Source: Acidobacteriota bacterium | Lineage (GTDB): Bacteria > Acidobacteriota > Vicinamibacteria > Vicinamibacterales > UBA8438 | Direction of reading: 5' to 3' | DNA: 37,135 nt | NCBI GenBank assembly: GCA_021296475.1 | Contig: JAGWAJ010000006.1 | Location: 12,338-49,472, forward strand | Shown here: positions 16,875 through 25,001 of the stretch, piece after piece | Numbering within the stretch: position 1 is the stretch's first letter | Layout: each line of letters begins with the position of its first letter | The notes under the pieces: model-generated | Told to the model about the DNA's origin: nothing | The model's database searches: none | Seen by the model: the letters and a program-made list of their open reading frames with translations, nothing else | Translations under genes and position numbers: made by a program

Positions 16875-17378
16875 TTGAGTTCGCCGTTCACGCCGCCCGC
16901 GGACCTCTGGGAGGTCAACCGCGAGCTGCAACTCGACGAGCCTCTCGACGGCTCCAGGGAACCCCCGCCGGGTGGACACCGAAGAGGCCCGTGGCGAATA
17001 CAAGCTTCGTTTCGACGAGGCATTCCGAATCAGAACCTACGAAGTGCTGCCGGTCTTCAAACAACTCGGGGACGTCCACTCGCTCGCGGTCACCCAAGGT
17101 CGAATCGCGGACCTTCTCCAGGCTCGTGGCCAACTCGACGAAGCGCTACGGGTCCGAAGGGAAGAACAATTGCCCGTCTTCGAGCAGCTTGGCGATGTCC
17201 GCTCGCGTGCCGGCACCCCAAGCCAGAATCGCGGACATCCTGCAAGCACGTGGGGAGCCCGCCGAGGCCCTGCGAATCTGCGAACAGGAGGTGCTGCCAA
17301 CCGTGGAAGTACTGGGCCTCCCCGAGAGCGACCGGGTGTCGAAGACGAGTCGACGAGCTGCGTGAGAAGGTCGGATGA
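16875..17378 (+). pseudogene. Decayed TPR-repeat protein gene
   Basis: Parts of a tetratricopeptide-type protein are spread over three frames. From TTG16875 (GGAG 6 nt upstream) one frame reads SSPFTPPADLWEVNRELQLDE. A second frame from about 16970 holds one and a half repeats (VLPVFKQLGDVHSLAVTQGR, IADLLQARGQLDEALRVRRE, EQLPVFEQLGDVRSRA). The third continues with ARIADILQARGEPAEALRIC, EQEVLPTVEVLG. The repeat period is 41 residues (123 nt) between the first two units, but the corresponding ATCGCGGA sites at 17104 and 17228 are 124 nt apart, so one extra base lies near 17200-17225. Too few repeats remain for a working protein. Assembly error is possible for one shift, but two shifts argue for real decay. 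Confidence 0.65.
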
Positions 17379-17481
17379 GCGCGGTGTGGATCGATCGGAA
17401 GGGACGGACTGAGCGCCGGCAGGGATCCCTCGCCCACCTGCCGGCACCCCAGATCAAGCTCGGCGACTACGTCGGAGGAAA

Positions 17482-19629
17482 TCAGCTCACGCCGGCCAGG
17501 TCCTTTGCCTTGCTGCTCTTGAGGCCCTGGATCTGGACGACGGGCGGCGCCTGCTCCTTCAGCACGTGCTGGCGGTAGAGCGCCGCCATCTGCTGGTCGT
17601 AGGCGGCGTCCTGGGCCGACTTGCCGTTGGTCCCGTTGGCGCCGTTGGTCCCGTTGGCGCCGTTCGCCCCGTTGCCGTTGGCGGCCCTGGCCGCGGCCCG
17701 GGCGGCCAGCTTCTCCTGGCGCGCGTTCTTGGCGACGCCCTGCTCGTCGAGGTCGGTCTGAATGCCCGCGGCGACCGCCTCGGGGTCGAGCACCAGGGAG
17801 TGCTCCTTCGAGGCGAGCTCGACCTTCTTGCCGCCCGCAAAGATCTCGTGCCGGCCGCGCTCTTCGTACCACTTCGTGAGCGTCGCCGTCATGTGCATCT
17901 TCTCGATGATGTTGCGCCAGCCGATCCCGGTGTTGTAGGCGCAGAACGAGATCTCGCCCTCCTGCGTCGCGTACGGGATGATGCAGCGCTCGGTGCGGCG
18001 GAAGTCGTAGTTGAAGAGATCCTGGAACCACATGCCGGCCACGAAGAGGAAGTTCCAGCGGTCCGCACGGCGCTTCGCGATGTCGTTCTGCGTCCGGTCG
18101 CCCGAGACGCTGCCGTAGTCCTTGCCGGTCGCCCCGAACGTCTTGTCGAACTTCTTCAGCAGGTCGGTCAGCTTGAAGTGGGTCGGCGAACGGAACGAGT
18201 CGTAGTTCCGCATCAGCGCCAGCGCCATCCCGAGAACGGAGCGGAACCGGCTGCCGGCCGCGTCGTTGACCCTCGCGATGTCCTTGGCGAGCTGCTCGCC
18301 CCGGACGAACGCAGTGAACGGCACCGCCTCCTTGGTCTCCTTGTCGATCATGACCGCCATCCCGACGCCGCAGTTCGGGTGGCAGCCGCAGTTGAGCTGG
18401 CCCCAGCTCTCCTGCGGACCGTGCACGAGGTCCGCCCAGTCGGTGAAGGTGCCCATGAACGAGATGGGGAACCAGTCGCGGGCCGGCTCGCCGATACCGG
18501 TCTGGTTCTTCACGTCGTGCGCGAGGTGCGACAGCGTGTAGCGCTGCGCCTGCCGCCGGTCGTCCGTGATCTCCTCGTCGCGGCCGGTGAACGACACCGG
18601 CTGGAACGAGAGGAAGCTGATGGTCTTCGGGTTGTCGAGCGCGAACTGCACCACCCGGCCGACCTGCTCGTTGTTGATGCCGTTGATGATGGTGATGACC
18701 GGCACGATGTCGACGCCCGCCTTGTGCAGGTTCTCGATCGCCCGCAGCTTGACGTCGAACAGGTTGCCGACCAGCCGGTGCGAGTTCGCGGCATTCCCGA
18801 TGCCGTCGAACTGCAGGTAGGCGTAGCGCAGGCCGGCGTCGGCCGCGGCGCGCGCGAAGTCCGCGCTCTTGGCGAACTCGATGCCGTTGGTGGCCGCCTG
18901 CACGCTGTTGTAGCCGACCTTGCGGGCATAGCGCACGGCGTCGAGGAAGTACGGCGAGATGGTCGGCTCGCCCCCGGAGAACTGCACCGACATCTGCCGC
19001 TTCGGCTTGATCGAGATCGCGTTGTCGAGCAGCGTCTTGATGTCGTCCCATCCCAGCTCGTGGACGAACCCGACCTGGTTCGCGTCCATGAAGCAGGGGT
19101 CGCACATCATGTTGCAGCGGTTCGTCAGGTCGATCGTCAGCACCGACCCTCGTCCGTACTTGATGGTGCTGCTGCCGTGATTGTGGAGCTTCTCGTCGTT
19201 GTGGGCGCGGATGTCGCTGCCGGGGAACGCGTCCTCCAGATGCTGGAAGAACTCGGTGTCGATCGCCATGACGTCCTCGAAGCGCCCGTGGATCGGACAC
19301 TCCTTGACCATCAGGATCTGACCGTCGCGCTCGATGATCTGGGCCTTGATCTCGCCCACCTTCTCGTTGAGCAGGATCCGGTAGTCCTTCTTGCCGTCGA
19401 GGATGTCCTGCCGCGCCTCGCGGACGCAGGTCGGGCAGAGCGAGTCGGTCTCGCGCGGCCAGCCGAGCGGCGGCTTGACCTTCTCGTGCGACTTCAGGAG
19501 CGGCTTGTCCGACCAGTTCGGCGTGAACGAGGGCCGCGCGGTTATCCGGTTGTAGCGGTCGTAGAAGAACCAGGCCCCGTTCGCGGCGAGCGACAGTCCC
19601 TTCTCGACGTACTTGATCGGCTTGTGCAT
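17482..19629 (-). CDS. Radical SAM protein of the MJ0619/Tes (tetraether synthase) type
   Basis: A 715-residue multi-cluster radical SAM protein. The core motif C-x3-C-x2-C is Cys172, Cys176 and Cys179 (DLTNRCNMMCDPCF), with QFSGGEPTISP following. Extra cysteines match the Tes/MJ0619 layout: N-terminal SLCPTC (65, 68) with KECPIHG (111; His114), suggesting a rubredoxin-like metal site; NCGCHPNCG (414, 416, 420); and RCIIPYATQEG with FCAYN (549, 563). In archaea Tes couples lipid tails to make tetraethers; bacterial relatives are implicated in membrane-spanning lipids. The C-terminus has an Asn-Gly-rich low-complexity segment (about 650-669). GGAG 8 nt before ATG19629 sets the start; the frame is open upstream but that region looks non-coding. 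Substrate is inferred, not shown. Confidence 0.78.
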   Translation of the reverse strand: MHKPIKYVEKGLSLAANGAWFFYDRYNRITARPSFTPNWSDKPLLKSHEKVKPPLGWPRETDSLCPTCVREARQDILDGKKDYRILLNEKVGEIKAQIIERDGQILMVKECPIHGRFEDVMAIDTEFFQHLEDAFPGSDIRAHNDEKLHNHGSSTIKYGRGSVLTIDLTNRCNMMCDPCFMDANQVGFVHELGWDDIKTLLDNAISIKPKRQMSVQFSGGEPTISPYFLDAVRYARKVGYNSVQAATNGIEFAKSADFARAAADAGLRYAYLQFDGIGNAANSHRLVGNLFDVKLRAIENLHKAGVDIVPVITIINGINNEQVGRVVQFALDNPKTISFLSFQPVSFTGRDEEITDDRRQAQRYTLSHLAHDVKNQTGIGEPARDWFPISFMGTFTDWADLVHGPQESWGQLNCGCHPNCGVGMAVMIDKETKEAVPFTAFVRGEQLAKDIARVNDAAGSRFRSVLGMALALMRNYDSFRSPTHFKLTDLLKKFDKTFGATGKDYGSVSGDRTQNDIAKRRADRWNFLFVAGMWFQDLFNYDFRRTERCIIPYATQEGEISFCAYNTGIGWRNIIEKMHMTATLTKWYEERGRHEIFAGGKKVELASKEHSLVLDPEAVAAGIQTDLDEQGVAKNARQEKLAARAAARAANGNGANGANGTNGANGTNGKSAQDAAYDQQMAALYRQHVLKEQAPPVVQIQGLKSSKAKDLAGVS
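17626..17661 (+). repeat. Two exact 18-nt tandem copies encoding an Asn-Gly repeat
   Basis: GTTGGTCCCGTTGGCGCC occurs twice in a row and decays into related sequence up to about 17685. It is in frame with the radical SAM gene, giving (GANGTN)-type repeats near the C-terminus. Copy number could vary without shifting the frame. Confidence 0.8.
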
Positions 19630-19834
19630 GTCGATTCTCCGCGCTCGAGCGCAGCCTGTGGCGCCGGCCCGGACCGTGGACCGCCACCCTCCTGCGGCTC
19701 TCGCGCTGTTAGAGAATAGCCACAAGACCGGCGCCGGCGCCAGCGATTCCCGCGGAGGGGGCGCAGGGTCCGGGTGAATGGGCCCCATGGACCCTGGACG
19801 GCCGACCGCCGCCCGAGACCGGGCGCCCTGGCAT

Positions 19835-20569
19835 TCAACATTCGTGCGGGTCCAGGAGTCTACGCCGCAGCGCGTGCGATTGCGGCGCCTCGCGCGAGCG
19901 CAGACTCCCAACGCGCCCGCGAGGGCGCGCGAGCGCGAACTGGCGGTACGTCAGGCTGATCCGACCGTCGAGCCCGAGCGCGGCCGGACCGGATCCGGCG
20001 AAGATGCGCGCGACGCCGTGGTAGCGAAGCCGGCTCGGCCCGCCCATCACGAAGGCGTCCCCCGACCGCAGCGCGATCGCCGCGGCCGGCTCGCGCCGGC
20101 GAAGGCCGCCCAGCAGGAAGCGGGCGGTGTCGCCGAGCGACAGCGACACGACCGGCACGCCGGCCTCGAGCGCCGATGCGTCCTCGTCCTTGTCCTGGTG
20201 CAGCCCCATCCGGCCATCGCGGCCGTAGCGGTTGACCAGACAGATGTCGGGCGCGAGACCGTAGCCGGCCACGGCGGCCGCACTCTCCGCGAGGCGCGCG
20301 AGATCGGCGGGCAGCGGCGGCGCGGGCCGGTCGTCGTAGTCCGCCCGGACCGGCTCGTAGGTGTAGGTCATAGCGTTCCAGTGCCGTCCGAGGCAAAGCA
20401 TGTCGCAGTGCATCATGCCCCCGCCCCGCACGCGCGGCCGGTAGAAGCCGGCCGGACCGGCCGCGATCGCCTCGACCGCCGCCAGCACGCGGCGCTGGTC
20501 GGGTTCCGGCAAGAATCCCGGCAGGTGGAACGCGCCGGGGGCGACTTCGACGGTCTCCTGAGCATTCAT
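19835..20569 (-). CDS. alkB: AlkB-like 2-oxoglutarate/Fe(II) dioxygenase
   Basis: A 244-residue dioxygenase expected to repair N-alkylated bases (1-methyladenine, 3-methylcytosine) by oxidative demethylation. The iron-binding H-x-D is His124 and Asp126 (GLHQDKDE), with the distal His184 (YHGVARIF). The R-x5-R 2-oxoglutarate signature is Arg203 and Arg209 (RISLTYR). LVNRYGRDGRMGLHQD and FVMGGPSRLRYHG match E. coli AlkB rather than the ALKBH8 type. The start is ATG20569; no Shine-Dalgarno is seen and a 36-bp palindrome ends one base upstream. The last ~20 codons (19853-19870) include a copy of an intergenic repeat core, so the tail may be acquired sequence. It is divergent from the flavoenzyme gene. 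Confidence 0.9.
   Translation of the reverse strand: MNAQETVEVAPGAFHLPGFLPEPDQRRVLAAVEAIAAGPAGFYRPRVRGGGMMHCDMLCLGRHWNAMTYTYEPVRADYDDRPAPPLPADLARLAESAAAVAGYGLAPDICLVNRYGRDGRMGLHQDKDEDASALEAGVPVVSLSLGDTARFLLGGLRRREPAAAIALRSGDAFVMGGPSRLRYHGVARIFAGSGPAALGLDGRISLTYRQFALARPRGRVGSLRSREAPQSHALRRRLLDPHEC
19853..19870 (+). repeat. Partial copy of the GGAGTCTGCGCCGTAG repeat
   Basis: CAGGAGTCTACGCCGCAG matches the core of the hairpin at 37023-37061 (TAGGAGTCTGCGCCGTAG) with a few changes. It lies in the 3' end of alkB. Similarity is modest and could be chance, but a third, closer copy is at 21838-21860. Confidence 0.4.
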
Positions 20570-20570
20570 G

Positions 20571-20606
20571 ACGCGCCCGTGCCGCGTGCACGCGGCACGG
20601 GCGCGT
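20571..20606. promoter_or_regulatory. 36-bp perfect palindrome between alkB and the flavoenzyme gene
   Basis: The left arm ACGCGCCCGTGCCGCGTG (20571-20588) is followed directly by its exact reverse complement (20589-20606), with no spacer. It starts one base upstream of the alkB ATG and ends 36 bp before the ATG of the divergent oxidoreductase. It could be an operator for a dimeric regulator. In alkB mRNA it would form a strong hairpin over the start region. It is not followed by a T-run, so a rho-independent terminator is unlikely. Confidence 0.7.
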
Positions 20607-20629
20607 GTACGCGGTACTGATCGTAGCGC

Positions 20630-20635
20630 TATCAT
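20630..20635 (+). promoter_or_regulatory. Putative -10 element TATCAT of the flavoenzyme gene
   Basis: TATCAT is 7 nt before ATG20643. No Shine-Dalgarno is present, so transcription would begin at or next to the start codon. The 36-bp palindrome lies 23-58 nt upstream of this hexamer, a usual place for an operator. Confidence 0.45.
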
Positions 20636-20642
20636 CATCCGG

Positions 20643-21800
20643 ATGGCGCGCTCTCCCGACGTCCTGGTGGTGGGCGCGGGCTCGTTCGGCGCCTGGGCGG
20701 CGTGGCACCTGCGCCGGGCCGGCCGTTCGGTCGTTCTCGTCGACGCGTTCGGCGCCGGCCATTCGCGGGCGAGCTCGGGCGGCGAGTCGCGCATCATCCG
20801 TTGCGGCTACGGGGACCGCCCGCTCTACTCCCGCTGGGCGCACGCGTCGCTGCCGCAGTGGAAGGCCCTGCTCGAGGAGGCGGGACGGACCGACCTCTTC
20901 CGGGAGACCGGCGTCCTCTGGCTCGGCCGTGACGACGACCCCCACGTGGAGTCCTCGGCGCGCATCCTCGCGCAGCTCGACATCGCCGCGGAATCGCTCA
21001 CCCGTGCGGAACTTCGGGCGCGCTTCCCGCAGCTCGACGTCACCGGCATCACGCAGGGGGTGCTCGAACCGCGGAGCGGCGTTCTGCTCGCGCGCCGGGC
21101 GGTACGCGCGGTGGTGGACGAGGCACGACGCCGCGGCGTCGACTACCGGCATGCGTCGGTCGATCCGGCCGGAGTCGAGCCTCGGGCCGGCACGACAGGG
21201 GTACGCCTGGGCGACGGCACGCGCATCTCGGCCGGTGCGTTCGTCTTCACTTGCGGCCCCTGGCTGCCCCGCCTCTTCCCGGAACTCCTCCGTCCGCTGC
21301 TCCGGATCACCCGCCAGGAGGTCTTCTTCTTCGGAACGGCGGCCGGCGACCGCCGCTTCGCGCCGCCTTCCCTGCCGGCCTGGATCGACTTCCACGGCAG
21401 CGCCTACGGGCTGCCCGACATCGAGGGCCGCGGCATCAAGGTCGGCGTGACCGCGCTCGGTCCGCCTTTCGATCCCGACCGCGGCGACCGCGACGCATCG
21501 GCGGAGGGCTTGGCGGCGGCCCGGCGGATCGTTGCGGACCGCCTGCCGGGTCTCGGGGAGGCGCCGCTGCTCGAAGCACGCGTCTGCCAGTACGCCAACA
21601 CGCCGAGCGGGGACCTGCTCATCGACCGGCATCCGGCGTACCGCGACGTCTGGCTGGCCGGAGGCGGTTCGGGGCACGGGTTCAAGCTCGGCCCCGCCGT
21701 GGGCGGCTACGTCGCGGGGCAGATCGCCGGCACCGGAACACCGGAAGCCCAAGTCGCCACGGCGGCCCACGAAGGCAACCGGGAACGCCAGGTACTCTGA
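20643..21800 (+). CDS. Monomeric sarcosine oxidase / N-methyl amino acid oxidase-like flavoprotein
   Basis: A 385-residue FAD-dependent amine oxidase of the DAO superfamily. The N-terminal dinucleotide-binding motif is VVVGAGSFGAWAA. The family pattern SSGGESRIIRCGYGD follows, and the C-terminus has DRHPAYRDVWLAGGGSGHGF and KLGPAVGGYVAG. Cys315 (ARVCQYANTP) aligns with the cysteine that binds FAD covalently in monomeric sarcosine oxidase. Expected reaction: oxidation of an N-methyl or secondary amino acid with O2, yielding H2O2 and aldehyde. The exact substrate (sarcosine, N-methyltryptophan, pipecolate) is not visible. It is divergent from alkB and converges on msrQ. Confidence 0.85.
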   Translation: MARSPDVLVVGAGSFGAWAAWHLRRAGRSVVLVDAFGAGHSRASSGGESRIIRCGYGDRPLYSRWAHASLPQWKALLEEAGRTDLFRETGVLWLGRDDDPHVESSARILAQLDIAAESLTRAELRARFPQLDVTGITQGVLEPRSGVLLARRAVRAVVDEARRRGVDYRHASVDPAGVEPRAGTTGVRLGDGTRISAGAFVFTCGPWLPRLFPELLRPLLRITRQEVFFFGTAAGDRRFAPPSLPAWIDFHGSAYGLPDIEGRGIKVGVTALGPPFDPDRGDRDASAEGLAAARRIVADRLPGLGEAPLLEARVCQYANTPSGDLLIDRHPAYRDVWLAGGGSGHGFKLGPAVGGYVAGQIAGTGTPEAQVATAAHEGNRERQVL

Positions 21801-21837
21801 GGGCCCCGGGGCGTTCCCCCGGCAGAGCGAGCCCCGC

Positions 21838-21860
21838 CGTTCGACGGCGCAGACTCCTGG
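21838..21860. repeat. Half-copy of the 37023 hairpin repeat in a convergent gap
   Basis: CCGCCGTTCGACGGCGCAGA followed by CTCCTGG is, in reverse complement, the GGAGTCTGCGCCGT-GAACGG core found in the hairpin at 37023-37061. The inner CCGT/ACGG stem and one long arm are kept; the second long arm is missing. It lies between two convergent genes, where transcripts end. Confidence 0.55.
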
Positions 21861-21899
21861 CGTGCGGCGCGTTCCCGGCAGCCGCTCGCTGCCCGGCCG

Positions 21900-22568
21900 T
21901 CAGCGGGCCGACTGCGCCGCGCCCCCCTCCTCGGCCTGCACCGGCCGAGTCCGCCCGGCATACCTGCGTGCGGCGCGCACCCCGAGCAGGCCGGCCAGGA
22001 TGGCGGCATAGATGAGCGGCTCCACAAGGTCGATCTTGACGAGCCAGAGGAAGTGCACGACGGCGGCCGCGGCGCTCACGTAGACCAGGCGGTGCAGCGC
22101 GGTCCAGCGCCGGCCCAGCCGCCGGATCCAGCCCCGGGTCGACGTCACGGCCAGCGGGATCATGAGGACGAACCCGAAGAACCCGGCCGTGACGTACCTG
22201 CGCTCGGCGACGTCCTCGAGGATGAGGAGCAGATCGAAGAAGTGGTCGAAGACGAGATAGGTCGAGAAGTGCAGCGTCGCGTAGAAGAAGGCGAACAGGC
22301 CGAGCATCCGCCGGAAGCGGATTGCGGCCTGCCAGCCCGCCAGCCGGCGAACCGGCGTCACGGCCAGCGTCGCGAGCAGCAGCCGGAGAGCCCAGTTGCC
22401 CGTCCGGTGCGTGATGTCCTCGATCGGGTTGACGCCCAAGCCGCCCGTGAAGGCATCCCAGCCGAGCAGCAGCGCCGGCGTCAGACAGGCGAGAAATACG
22501 AACGGTTTGGCGCGGCGAACCACGAATCCTGTTGCCATCCTCGGGAACCGTGCGGCGGGGCCGCGCAC
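21900..22568 (-). CDS. msrQ: MsrQ heme-binding membrane subunit of MsrPQ
   Basis: MsrQ is a six-helix b-type heme protein that passes quinol or flavin electrons to periplasmic MsrP. The 222-residue sequence is in the ferric reductase-like transmembrane family. It has ITHRTGNWALRLLLATLAVTP, RRMLGLFAFFYATLHFSTY and ALHRLVYVSAAAAVVHFLW, supplying conserved His for heme. The usual start GTG22568 has GAGG upstream; ATG22538 is an alternative with fewer residues. It lies 39 nt after msrP on the same strand, so the two form an operon. A convergent repeat follows its stop. Confidence 0.93.
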   Translation of the reverse strand: MRGPAARFPRMATGFVVRRAKPFVFLACLTPALLLGWDAFTGGLGVNPIEDITHRTGNWALRLLLATLAVTPVRRLAGWQAAIRFRRMLGLFAFFYATLHFSTYLVFDHFFDLLLILEDVAERRYVTAGFFGFVLMIPLAVTSTRGWIRRLGRRWTALHRLVYVSAAAAVVHFLWLVKIDLVEPLIYAAILAGLLGVRAARRYAGRTRPVQAEEGGAAQSAR

Positions 22569-22607
22569 GCGGGCCTCGCCGCGCGCCGAGCCGCCCCGGC
22601 CGGCGGC

Positions 22608-23567
22608 TCAGTAGTTCGCGGCCAGGTCCATCCCGGCGTACATGTGGGCAACCTGGTCGGCGTAGCCGTTGAACATCTGCGTCCGCTGCCGGAAGAAGCT
22701 CCCGATCCGACGCTCGGTCGCCTGCGACCAGCGCGGGTGGTTCACCTCCGGGTTCACGTTGGCGTAGAACCCGTACTCGTGCGGGATCGCCACGTTCCAG
22801 GTGTTGCGCGGCTGCTCCTCGACGAACTGGATCTTGACGATCGACTTGAGGCTCTTGAAGCCGTACTTCCAGGGCACCATCAGGCGGAGCGGGGCACCGT
22901 TCTGGTTGAGGAGCGTCTTGCCGTAGAGGCCGACGACCAGAATCGCCAGCGGGTTCAGGGCCTCGTCCATCCGCAAAGCCTCGACGTAGGGATAGTCGAG
23001 GTTGCGCCGGCGCTGTCCCCGGAACTCCTCGGGACGGTAGAGCGTCTCGAACCGGACGTAGCGGGCGCGCGACGTCGGCTCGAAGCGCCGGACCAGATCG
23101 GCGAGCGGGAACCCGACCCAGGGCACCACCATGGACCATGCCTCGACGCAGCGCAGCCGGTAGATGCGCTCCTCGAAGGGGTGGGGCTGCAGGATGTCCT
23201 CGAGCGCGTAGTCGGCAGCCGGCCGGTTGATGTGCCCCTCGACCCGGACGCTCCAGGGCTCGACGGTGAGGTCGTCCGCGTAGCGCCGCGGGTCCTCCTT
23301 GTCGAGGCCGAACTCGTAGAAGTTGTTGTAGCTCGTGATCTCCTCGTAGGAGTTCAGGCGCTCATCGGTGCTGAACGGGCTCGGCTTGAGATCGGGAATG
23401 TCCTCCTGGGGAGCGGCCTGCACGCGGCCGGATCCGCCGAGCAGAGCCGCGCCGGCGGCGCCGAGCGCCGCCCCGGAAGCCGCTCCCATGAACTGCCGCC
23501 GGTTGTAGTAGACGTGCTCCGGAGTGATCTCGGAGGACGGAATGTCAGGCGCCTGCTTGATCAGCAT
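22608..23567 (-). CDS. msrP: MsrP, periplasmic methionine sulfoxide reductase catalytic subunit
   Basis: Molybdopterin enzyme that reduces both R and S methionine sulfoxide in periplasmic proteins. A twin-arginine signal is visible (NRRQFM at about residues 22-27, then a Gly/Ala-rich hydrophobic stretch to VQAAPQ). The Mo-ligand cysteine lies in YRLRCVEAWSMVVPW. Also typical are KYGFKSLKSIVKI, the TWNVAIPHEYGFYANVNP segment, and a C-terminus ending with MYAGMDLAANY. Length (319) is normal. An AGGGGA site lies 7 nt before ATG23567. The gene leads the msrPQ operon. Its cofactor depends on the pathway that includes moaA. Confidence 0.95.
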   Translation of the reverse strand: MLIKQAPDIPSSEITPEHVYYNRRQFMGAASGAALGAAGAALLGGSGRVQAAPQEDIPDLKPSPFSTDERLNSYEEITSYNNFYEFGLDKEDPRRYADDLTVEPWSVRVEGHINRPAADYALEDILQPHPFEERIYRLRCVEAWSMVVPWVGFPLADLVRRFEPTSRARYVRFETLYRPEEFRGQRRRNLDYPYVEALRMDEALNPLAILVVGLYGKTLLNQNGAPLRLMVPWKYGFKSLKSIVKIQFVEEQPRNTWNVAIPHEYGFYANVNPEVNHPRWSQATERRIGSFFRQRTQMFNGYADQVAHMYAGMDLAANY

Positions 23568-23687
23568 TCGACTTTCCCCTGTTCGTGGCTCCAGGCTCGC
23601 GCGAAGCGGTCATTGATCCCTGCTCACTGCCCTGCCTCGATGGTCGCCCCGCGGGGATGCCATTGTCAATAGCGCGGCCCGGCACGG

Positions 23688-25001
23688 TCAAAGCTGCGGC
23701 CCGCCCGGGGCCTCGGCCCGAACGCCTCCGCGCGGCGCGCGGAGCCAGACGCAGGCCGCCACGGCCGCCACCAACCCGTACTCGACCGGCTCCACCCAGA
23801 GCGGCACGACCCAGCCGCGCCCCGCGAGCTGCGACGTCCACACCAGGTAGGTGAGCGGCGCGGCCAGGGTCCAGGCGGCCAGCGGCGCGACGGCCCTCGA
23901 CGTCAGGAAGGGCGTCATCCAGACCAGGTACCACGGATAGACGGCCGGCAGGAAGGCCACGGTGACCCCCAGGGGCCACGCCCAGGCGGCCGGGTCCTCC
24001 GGCGCCAGCCGCCGGCGCGCCGCCACCGCCGCCGCCAGTCCGGCGCCGACCGCGGCGGCGACCGCCCCCGGTACGCCGATCCACGATGCGAGCCCGCGGA
24101 ACAGGGGACCGTTGAAGCGCCACTGGGCGGCGTAGGTGGCCAGCGAGCCGATGGGGAGAGGCCCGTCCGGCGCCGCGAACGGCAGGTACAGCAGCACCAC
24201 GGCCGCGACCGCCAGCGCGGCGTGCCGGACGCGGACCCGCCGCCACAGCAGCGGCAGCAGCACCAGCGGCAGGAACTTCACCGCTACGGCTCCGGCAACG
24301 GCCAGTGCCGCGGCCAGCGGGCGGCGGCGCACGAGCGCCCACGCGCCCGCCGCTACGAGCAACGTCCCGAGGATGTCGACGTGGGCCCCGGCCGCCGACT
24401 CGAGGACCACGAGGGGATGCCAGGCGTACGCCAGCGTCCACCACGGGCTGCGTCGCGTCGCGAGCAGCCAGCGCCAGAGCACGAGCAGCGTCAGCAGATC
24501 GCAGAGGACCACCGCGGCCACCATCGCCGCCACCGAGTCGTCGACCGCGGTCACGGCCAGAAAGAAACGCTGGGCCAGCGGGGGATAGAGGGACGGAAGG
24601 ACGGCGCTGGTCGGGTCGATCCGCCGTGTCGCCGTCGTATGCAGGTCGGCCAGCGCCGGGTCATCCGGCACGGCTTCGTAGGGGCTCAGTCCGAACTGCT
24701 GAACGCGCCCGTCCCAGAGGTAGCGGTAGACGTCGTCGGAGACGAGCGGCGCCCCGCCGGCAACCAGGAGGCGGGCGGCCACACCGATGGCGACGCACGC
24801 CGCGAGCGCCCGTCCACCGGCCGGCGGACCGCGCCGGACGACCGCGAGGGCGCCGACATACGCGGCCGCCGCCAGCATCATCAGGGTGACGAAGACGCCG
24901 GCCTCGCCGCGCGCGTCCATCCGGCTCGCCGTCGCCAGGCTCGCGGCCAGAACGACGCCGCACCCAAGGAGTGCCCGTAGCGCGCCGCCGCGCGCGGTCA
25001 T
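23688..25001 (-). CDS. GT-C-fold polyprenol-linked sugar transferase (DUF2029/GT87-like)
   Basis: A 437-residue integral membrane protein with about 10-12 hydrophobic helices. The first large loop has the GT-C signature LVSDDVYRYLWDGRVQQFGL (Ser88, Asp89, Asp90), then SPYEAVP. Later segments, such as LYPPLAQRFFL, YAWHPLVVLESAAGAHVD and AVAVKFLPLVLLPLLW, are typical of mannosyltransferase-like DUF2029/GT87 proteins that use a polyprenyl-phosphate sugar donor. Its ATG overlaps the stop of the preceding GT2 gene as ATGA, so the two are translationally coupled and probably act on one glycan. Acceptor and sugar are unknown. Confidence 0.8.
   Translation of the reverse strand: MTARGGALRALLGCGVVLAASLATASRMDARGEAGVFVTLMMLAAAAYVGALAVVRRGPPAGGRALAACVAIGVAARLLVAGGAPLVSDDVYRYLWDGRVQQFGLSPYEAVPDDPALADLHTTATRRIDPTSAVLPSLYPPLAQRFFLAVTAVDDSVAAMVAAVVLCDLLTLLVLWRWLLATRRSPWWTLAYAWHPLVVLESAAGAHVDILGTLLVAAGAWALVRRRPLAAALAVAGAVAVKFLPLVLLPLLWRRVRVRHAALAVAAVVLLYLPFAAPDGPLPIGSLATYAAQWRFNGPLFRGLASWIGVPGAVAAAVGAGLAAAVAARRRLAPEDPAAWAWPLGVTVAFLPAVYPWYLVWMTPFLTSRAVAPLAAWTLAAPLTYLVWTSQLAGRGWVVPLWVEPVEYGLVAAVAACVWLRAPRGGVRAEAPGGPQL

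Noticed and set aside
19630-19911. N-terminal extension of the radical SAM frame by 94 codons
   Set aside because: The extra residues are Arg/Ala/Pro-rich and unlike the family, while ATG19629 has a GGAG site and matches the expected N-terminus.
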